64,000 nt of DNA from Pantoea eucrina (GTDB taxonomy: Bacteria; Pseudomonadota; Gammaproteobacteria; Enterobacterales; Enterobacteriaceae): contig NZ_MAYN01000008.1 of NCBI RefSeq assembly GCF_001691555.1, positions 1,976,682-2,040,681 of the forward strand, written 5' to 3'. Made by a program: the position numbers and the translations under genes. This document shows positions 60,034 to 64,000 of this stretch, one piece after another. Each line of letters opens with the position of its first letter. The first letter of the stretch is position 1. The notes below the pieces were generated by a model that had not been told where the DNA came from, did not search any database, and worked only from the letters and a program-made list of their open reading frames with translations.

Positions 60034-60127
60034 ACATATCCTTTGGGTGTGTGTTTTATAGCCCCCGCAGAAGGGGGCGGATTCTATCATACTCTTTAGC
60101 CGTGCGCTCAGGCTTTTCCGTGCATGC

Positions 60128-61231
60128 TTAACGCAGGGTCAGGGTAAGACGCAGATCGTCACCCACTTTGCGCACATCGCGAAAATCGAGGCGCGGCGCG
60201 GCGCTCAACGCCTCCAGCCCGGGCAGCGTACAGAGCCCGCGCCCGGCGTCGCCAAGCAGCACCGGTGCCATATAAACAATCAGCTCATCCACCAGCCCGG
60301 CCTGAATCAGCGCGCCCGCCAGACCCGCCCCCGCCTCGACCCAGACGCTGTTGATCTGGCGCTGTCCGAGCAGCATCATCATCGCCACCAGATCAAGCTG
60401 TTCGCCGCGCGGCGGCACCGCAATCTGCGTCACGCTCTCCGGCCACGCTGCGTTATCGGGCGCGGTGCGCATCAGCCAGCTCTCACCCGGCTGATGAATC
60501 AACCGGTGCTGCGGCGTCACGCGCTGCTGGCTGTCAACCACCACCCGCACCGGCTGCCGCAGCGTCTGCGCATCCAGCTGCTGGCGGAGGCTATCGCTGA
60601 GTTCCTCGGGGCGCACCGTGAGTGACGGATCGTCGGCCAGCACGGTGGCGCTGCTGGTGAGAATCGCGGAACTCTGTGCGCGGAACTGCTGCACATCCCG
60701 GCGGGCGGCCGCCGAGGTGATCCACTTGCTCTCACCGCTCGCCATTGCTGTGCGACCATCCAGCGACGCGCCAAGCTTGAGCTGTATCCAGGGAAAACCG
60801 GTGCGCATACGCTTGAGGAACCCGCGATTGAGCGCTTCCGCTTCCGCCATCATCAGCCCGTGACTGACCTCGATTCCCGCCTGCTGCAGGCGCCAGAGGC
60901 CGCGCCCGGCGACCTGCGGATTAGGATCCTGCATGGCCACCACCACGCGACTGACGCCAGCGGCAATCAGCGCATCGCAGCAGGGTGGCGTCCGGCCATG
61001 ATGGCTGCACGGCTCCAGCGTGACGTAGGCCGTTGCGCCGCGCGCCTGCTCCCCTGCCATGCGCAGCGCATGCACTTCAGCATGGGGTTCACCTGCACGC
61101 TGATGCCAGCCTTCGCCGACCAGTGTGCCGTCACGCACGATCACGCAGCCGACATTGGGGTTCGGCATCGTAGTAAAGCGACCGCGTCGCGCCAGTTCCA
61201 GCGCGCGCGCCATATAGCGAGCATCGGTCAT
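60128..61231 (-). CDS. ribD: Riboflavin biosynthesis deaminase/reductase RibD
   Basis: Bifunctional enzyme of 367 residues. The N-terminal deaminase has zinc motifs HAEVHAL and [15 protein letters not shown]. The C-terminal NADPH reductase (about 145-367) has [12 protein letters not shown] and [12 protein letters not shown]. It converts the pyrimidine product of GTP cyclohydrolase II towards lumazine synthase substrate. It starts three bases after the nrdR stop, so nrdR-ribD are coupled. No FMN riboswitch was found in this cluster. Confidence 0.97.
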   Translation of the reverse strand: MTDARYMARALELARRGRFTTMPNPNVGCVIVRDGTLVGEGWHQRAGEPHAEVHALRMAGEQARGATAYVTLEPCSHHGRTPPCCDALIAAGVSRVVVAMQDPNPQVAGRGLWRLQQAGIEVSHGLMMAEAEALNRGFLKRMRTGFPWIQLKLGASLDGRTAMASGESKWITSAAARRDVQQFRAQSSAILTSSATVLADDPSLTVRPEELSDSLRQQLDAQTLRQPVRVVVDSQQRVTPQHRLIHQPGESWLMRTAPDNAAWPESVTQIAVPPRGEQLDLVAMMMLLGQRQINSVWVEAGAGLAGALIQAGLVDELIVYMAPVLLGDAGRGLCTLPGLEALSAAPRLDFRDVRKVGDDLRLTLTLR

Positions 61232-61234
61232 GAT

Positions 61235-61684
61235 TCAGTCCTGTAAGCGGGCGATCTCTTCGCCGAAGTCGCGGATATCTTCAAAGCTGCGGTAGACCGA
61301 GGCGAAGCGGATATAGGCGACCTTATCCAGTTTTTTTAGCTCTTCCATCACCAGATTGCCAATCAGCTTGCTGGCAATCTCACGTTCGCCGGTCGCACGC
61401 AGCTGCGTTTTGATGTGATTTACTGCGCTATCAACCGCATCAGCACTGACGGGACGCTTCTCCAGCGCTTTCATCATGCCGCTGGTCAGCTTATCTTCGT
61501 TAAAAGGCTCACGCACGTCGTTGCTTTTCACCACGCGCGGCATCACCAGCTCCGCCATCTCAAACGTGGTAAAGCGCTCATGGCACACCAGACACTGACG
61601 GCGGCGGCGCACCGAGGAACCTTCACTGACCAGGCGTGAGTCGATCACTTTGGTATCCACAGCGGAACAGAATGGGCAATGCAT
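61235..61684 (-). CDS. nrdR: NrdR, repressor of ribonucleotide reductase genes
   Basis: A 149-residue regulator with an N-terminal zinc ribbon (CPFC and CLVCHERF) and an ATP-cone domain (about 49-139) that senses ATP and dATP. It represses nrd operons elsewhere in the chromosome. The start [16 protein letters not shown] at 61684 is canonical; an upstream extension of ten codons lacks support. It is divergent from kbp and heads the nrdR-ribD-ribE-nusB cluster. Confidence 0.97.
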   Translation of the reverse strand: MHCPFCSAVDTKVIDSRLVSEGSSVRRRRQCLVCHERFTTFEMAELVMPRVVKSNDVREPFNEDKLTSGMMKALEKRPVSADAVDSAVNHIKTQLRATGEREIASKLIGNLVMEELKKLDKVAYIRFASVYRSFEDIRDFGEEIARLQD

Positions 61685-61856
61685 GACGTTTCCTGTCGCG
61701 AGATTTTGGGCCACACAGTGTAACGCGAACTCACATTTAACAAAACAGAGGCTGCCTGTCCGGCGCTTTTTTCAGCAGTCATCACCTCTTCTGCCAGCAA
61801 ACCCTAAAAACGCACTACGCTTAAAAGGCCAATCCGGCACAATCACAGGAGGAACT

Positions 61857-62294
61857 ATGGGTCTGTTTAACTTTGTCAAAGAGGCAGGAGAGAAACTGTG
61901 GGATACCGTGACGGGCAGTGATGACTCCAGCAAAAAGCTGCAGGATCACATCAACAAGCTCGGCCTGCCAGACAGCGATAAAGTCAATGTCAATGTACAG
62001 GGCGATACCGTGACCGTCAGCGGCGATGGCATTTCACAGGAGCTGAAAGAGAAGATTCTGGTGGCGGCCGGTAACGTTGCGGGCATCACTAAAGTCGATG
62101 ATAAAGTCACCGTCAGCGACACCGCACGTGAAGCCAACCTCTATACAGTGAAGAAAGGCGATACCCTGAGCGCTATCTCTAAACAGGTTTACGGCGATCC
62201 TAATCAGTACAACAAGATTTTTGAAGCTAACAAACCGATGCTGAGCCATCCGGACAAAATCTATCCGGGTCAGGTACTGCGTATTCCTGAATAA
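61857..62294 (+). CDS. kbp: Kbp (YgaU), BON and LysM domain protein
   Basis: A 145-residue cytoplasmic protein starting [18 protein letters not shown]. It has a BON domain (about 25-90) and a C-terminal LysM domain (about 96-144; [18 protein letters not shown]). E. coli Kbp binds potassium ions and is osmotically regulated. An AGGAGGAA lies a few bases upstream of ATG 61857. In E. coli this gene is far away, so its place beside nrdR is a local rearrangement. yajI follows after 15 bases. Confidence 0.95.
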   Translation: MGLFNFVKEAGEKLWDTVTGSDDSSKKLQDHINKLGLPDSDKVNVNVQGDTVTVSGDGISQELKEKILVAAGNVAGITKVDDKVTVSDTAREANLYTVKKGDTLSAISKQVYGDPNQYNKIFEANKPMLSHPDKIYPGQVLRIPE

Positions 62295-62309
62295 GAGACC
62301 GGAGAGAGC

Positions 62310-62858
62310 ATGAGACTCAGGAGCTTACCGGTTCCGTTGGCGCTGCTGTTGCTGCTTAGCGGTTGCAGTACCCCGCCCCCTGCCCCGCAGGTCAGAGAAC
62401 TGCATCAGGAGGTGAGCCAGCTCAATCAGCAGATGCGTCACCTTACCCGCCGTGCCAGCGCGCTGGAACTACAGGGGCAGCTTAACCGCCAGTCCACTCA
62501 GGGCGCATGGCTGGTGCCGCATTCCGCGACGCCGGTAGATCTGGAGACGCAGCTGGGTACGTTGCGCCTGTCACTGCTGAACTTAAGTGCAGAGGCTAAC
62601 GGAAGCCGGGCCAGCCTGGTCATCCGGTCTGCTGATAACAAGCCGGTACCGGCGCTGAGTGCGACCGTAGTCTGGGGTGAAAGCGATCCGGTCAGCGGTC
62701 AGCCGCTGACCGCTGGCAGCCTGAGTCAGCGTATCAGCGTGCCCGCCAGCCTGATGCCGCGCAGTTCTTTGACGGTGCCGCTACGCCTGAGTGGCCTGAC
62801 ACCGGGCCAGCTGGGCTATGTGCGCGTACATGAGGTGACGGCAGACGCCGCGCCATAA
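62310..62858 (+). CDS. yajI: YajI-type lipoprotein (DUF3251)
   Basis: A 182-residue lipoprotein with lipobox LLSGC (Cys19), a short coiled coil (about 28-60) and a beta-rich DUF3251 domain. It matches E. coli YajI in length and in LNRQSTQGAWLVP-like and LRLSGLTPGQLGYVRVH segments. The function is unknown. It lies 15 bases after kbp with GGAGAG upstream, so it is probably co-transcribed with kbp. In E. coli, tsx follows; here secF is directly beyond the terminator. Confidence 0.87.
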   Translation: MRLRSLPVPLALLLLLSGCSTPPPAPQVRELHQEVSQLNQQMRHLTRRASALELQGQLNRQSTQGAWLVPHSATPVDLETQLGTLRLSLLNLSAEANGSRASLVIRSADNKPVPALSATVVWGESDPVSGQPLTAGSLSQRISVPASLMPRSSLTVPLRLSGLTPGQLGYVRVHEVTADAAP

Positions 62859-62888
62859 AAAAAGGCCCTTCCGGAGAAGGGCCTTTTT
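62855..62888. terminator. Bidirectional terminator between yajI and secF
   Basis: AAAGGCCCTTC-CGGA-GAAGGGCCTTT is flanked by A- and T-runs. It should serve both convergent genes, yajI and secF. Confidence 0.92.
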
Positions 62889-62907
62889 ACATCGGTCAGC
62901 GCCGGGC

Positions 62908-63876
62908 TTACGGCAGAATAGAAGGCTGATCGGCGCCCTCTTTTTCCACTTTCTGCACCAGCATGTGCTCACGCTTCATCCCCAGCTTCAGCGCCAGCGC
63001 TGAAGAGACATAGATGGATGAGATCGTACCGATAGTCACACCAATCAGCATCGTGAGCGAGAAGCCTTTCAGCAGCGCGCCGCCAAAGATGAACAGGATC
63101 AGGATCATCGCCAGCGTGGTGATAGAGGTGATCAGGGTACGGCTCAGCGTCTGGGTCAGCGACACGTTGGTGATATCGTAAGAGGAACCGCGACGGATCT
63201 TACGGAAGTTCTCACGAATACGGTCAGAAACCACAATCTTATCGTTAAGCGAGTAACCAATCACCGACATCAGCGAGGCAACGATGGTCAGATCGATTTC
63301 AATGCTGAACAGCGCCAGCAGGCCGCAGGTAATGATAACGTCATGCGCCAGCGCCAGCACGGTACCCAGTGCCAGACGCCACTCAAAGCGAAACCCGATG
63401 TAGATCAGAATAGCGATTAACGCAGAGAGCAGCGCCATCGCCCCCGCCTGCGCCAGATCGCTGCCCACGCTTGGCCCGACAAACTCAATGCGTTTTACCG
63501 TCGCGTTCTGCTGCGTGGTCTGATTGATAGAGGACAACACCTTGTTGCCCAGCTCCTGACCCGCATTGCCGGTCGCAGGTGGCATCCGCACCATCACGTC
63601 GCGGCTGCTGCCGAAGTTCTGCACCAGCGGCTCGTCAAAGCCCGCTTTTACCAGCCCTTCGCGCAACGCATCCAGGTCCGCAGGTTTCTCCAGGTTAATC
63701 TCAATCACCGTACCGCCGGTGAAATCGAGTCCCCAGTTGAACCCGCGCACGCCGATAATGGCGATGGACGCCACGATCAGCAGACCCGAGATGATAAACG
63801 CCAGCGTATCCCAGCGCATAAAGTCAACGACCTTACGCCCGTGGTTCAGCTGTTCAATACTATATTCCTGTGCCAC
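62908..63876 (-). CDS. secF: SecF protein-export membrane protein
   Basis: RND-family partner of SecD, using the proton gradient to help export through SecYEG. It has 322 residues and six membrane helices. [14 protein letters not shown] (the first-loop motif) and [18 protein letters not shown] are diagnostic. The start is GTG 63876 (read [15 protein letters not shown]), supported by GAGGAG six bases upstream and by E. coli SecF (323 residues). It follows secD after ten bases. Confidence 0.96.
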   Translation of the reverse strand: MAQEYSIEQLNHGRKVVDFMRWDTLAFIISGLLIVASIAIIGVRGFNWGLDFTGGTVIEINLEKPADLDALREGLVKAGFDEPLVQNFGSSRDVMVRMPPATGNAGQELGNKVLSSINQTTQQNATVKRIEFVGPSVGSDLAQAGAMALLSALIAILIYIGFRFEWRLALGTVLALAHDVIITCGLLALFSIEIDLTIVASLMSVIGYSLNDKIVVSDRIRENFRKIRRGSSYDITNVSLTQTLSRTLITSITTLAMILILFIFGGALLKGFSLTMLIGVTIGTISSIYVSSALALKLGMKREHMLVQKVEKEGADQPSILP

Positions 63877-63886
63877 AACGCACTCC

Positions 63887-64000
63887 TCAGATAGACAGCT
63901 TGTTGATGCGTTTGCCGCCGTACACCAGGTTAACGATGGCACGGGTGCCGACGATAGCGGTAAACATCGAGGTTGCAATACCGATAGCCGTCGTGATTGC
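63887..64000 (-). CDS. secD: SecD protein-export membrane protein, C-terminal end (cut by window edge)
   Basis: The last 37 codons, ending [19 protein letters not shown], match the SecD C-terminus. The rest lies beyond the window. It stands in the conserved secD-secF operon. Confidence 0.93.
   Translation of the reverse strand, partial: AITTAIGIATSMFTAIVGTRAIVNLVYGGKRINKLSI

Noticed and set aside
60034-60127. FMN riboswitch before ribE or ribD
   Set aside because: The gap is too short and lacks the conserved RFN elements; only a simple GC hairpin is present. In enterobacteria the FMN riboswitch is usually at ribB.

Overview
The window is chromosomal DNA from an enterobacterium. Almost every gene has a recognisable Escherichia coli counterpart, and most of the order follows the E. 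coli 10 min region (dnaX-apt-ybaN-priC-rsmS-acrR-acrAB ... tomB-hha-ffs ... tesB-amtB-glnK-mdlBA ... lon-clpXP-tig ... cyoABCDE ... dxs ... nusB-ribED-nrdR ... secFD). Several local differences point outside Escherichia: no mscK, maa or tsx, a zinc-type ABC transporter after acrB, a kbp/ygaU copy beside nrdR, and an alcohol/aldehyde dehydrogenase cassette between yajR and yajQ. I favour Erwiniaceae (Pantoea/Erwinia-like); the genus is an inference.

Layout. 1-3300: dnaX (5' part), apt, ybaN, priC, a small membrane gene, rsmS and acrR. 3300-7750: acrAB under an AcrR operator that overlaps the promoter. 7800-10800: a zinc-starvation island made of zinc-free ribosomal proteins L31B and L36B (ykgM, ykgO) facing a metal ABC transporter operon, with a Zur-type box at each outer end and a 34-codon membrane ORF starting the transporter operon. 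10885-12780: an unknown gene, tomB-hha, 4.5S RNA and ybaZ. 12800-25800: ybaY, tesB, amtB-glnK (sigma-54 promoter), the mdlAB exporter, decR beside a cysteine desulfhydrase (cdsH-like), cof, ybaE, queC, fadM and ybaV. 25900-34750: the protein quality-control block ppiD, hupB, lon, clpXP and tig, with sigma-32 promoters for lon and clpP. 35000-43000: bolA, yajG, ampG and the cyo terminal oxidase operon. 43100-49100: yajR, then adhP, aldehyde dehydrogenase and a divergent AcoR-type activator. 49100-59550: yajQ, panE-yajL, thiI, xseB-ispA-dxs-yajO, thiL-pgpA and nusB. 59560-64000: ribE, ribD, nrdR, kbp-yajI, secF and the 3' end of secD.

The functional themes are envelope efflux and stress (acrAB, mdlAB, tomB-hha, bolA, ampG), zinc sparing, nitrogen sensing (glnK-amtB), sulfur detoxification (decR-cdsH), ATP-dependent proteolysis and folding (lon, clpXP, tig, ppiD), aerobic respiration (cyo), alcohol oxidation through an enhancer-dependent cassette, and cofactor/isoprenoid synthesis (ribDE, thiI/thiL, dxs/ispA, queC).

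The most interesting non-coding material is two clusters of palindromic repeats, at 51288-51446 and 57269-57617. Each lies in the gap between two convergent genes. They are built from inverted pairs of GC-rich palindromes preceded by GTAG, which resembles REP/REPIN elements. No phage, insertion sequence, tRNA, CRISPR array or complete new defence-type system was seen. The best candidates for new biology are the small ORF and the unknown gene flanking the Zur box at 10778, and the repeat clusters.
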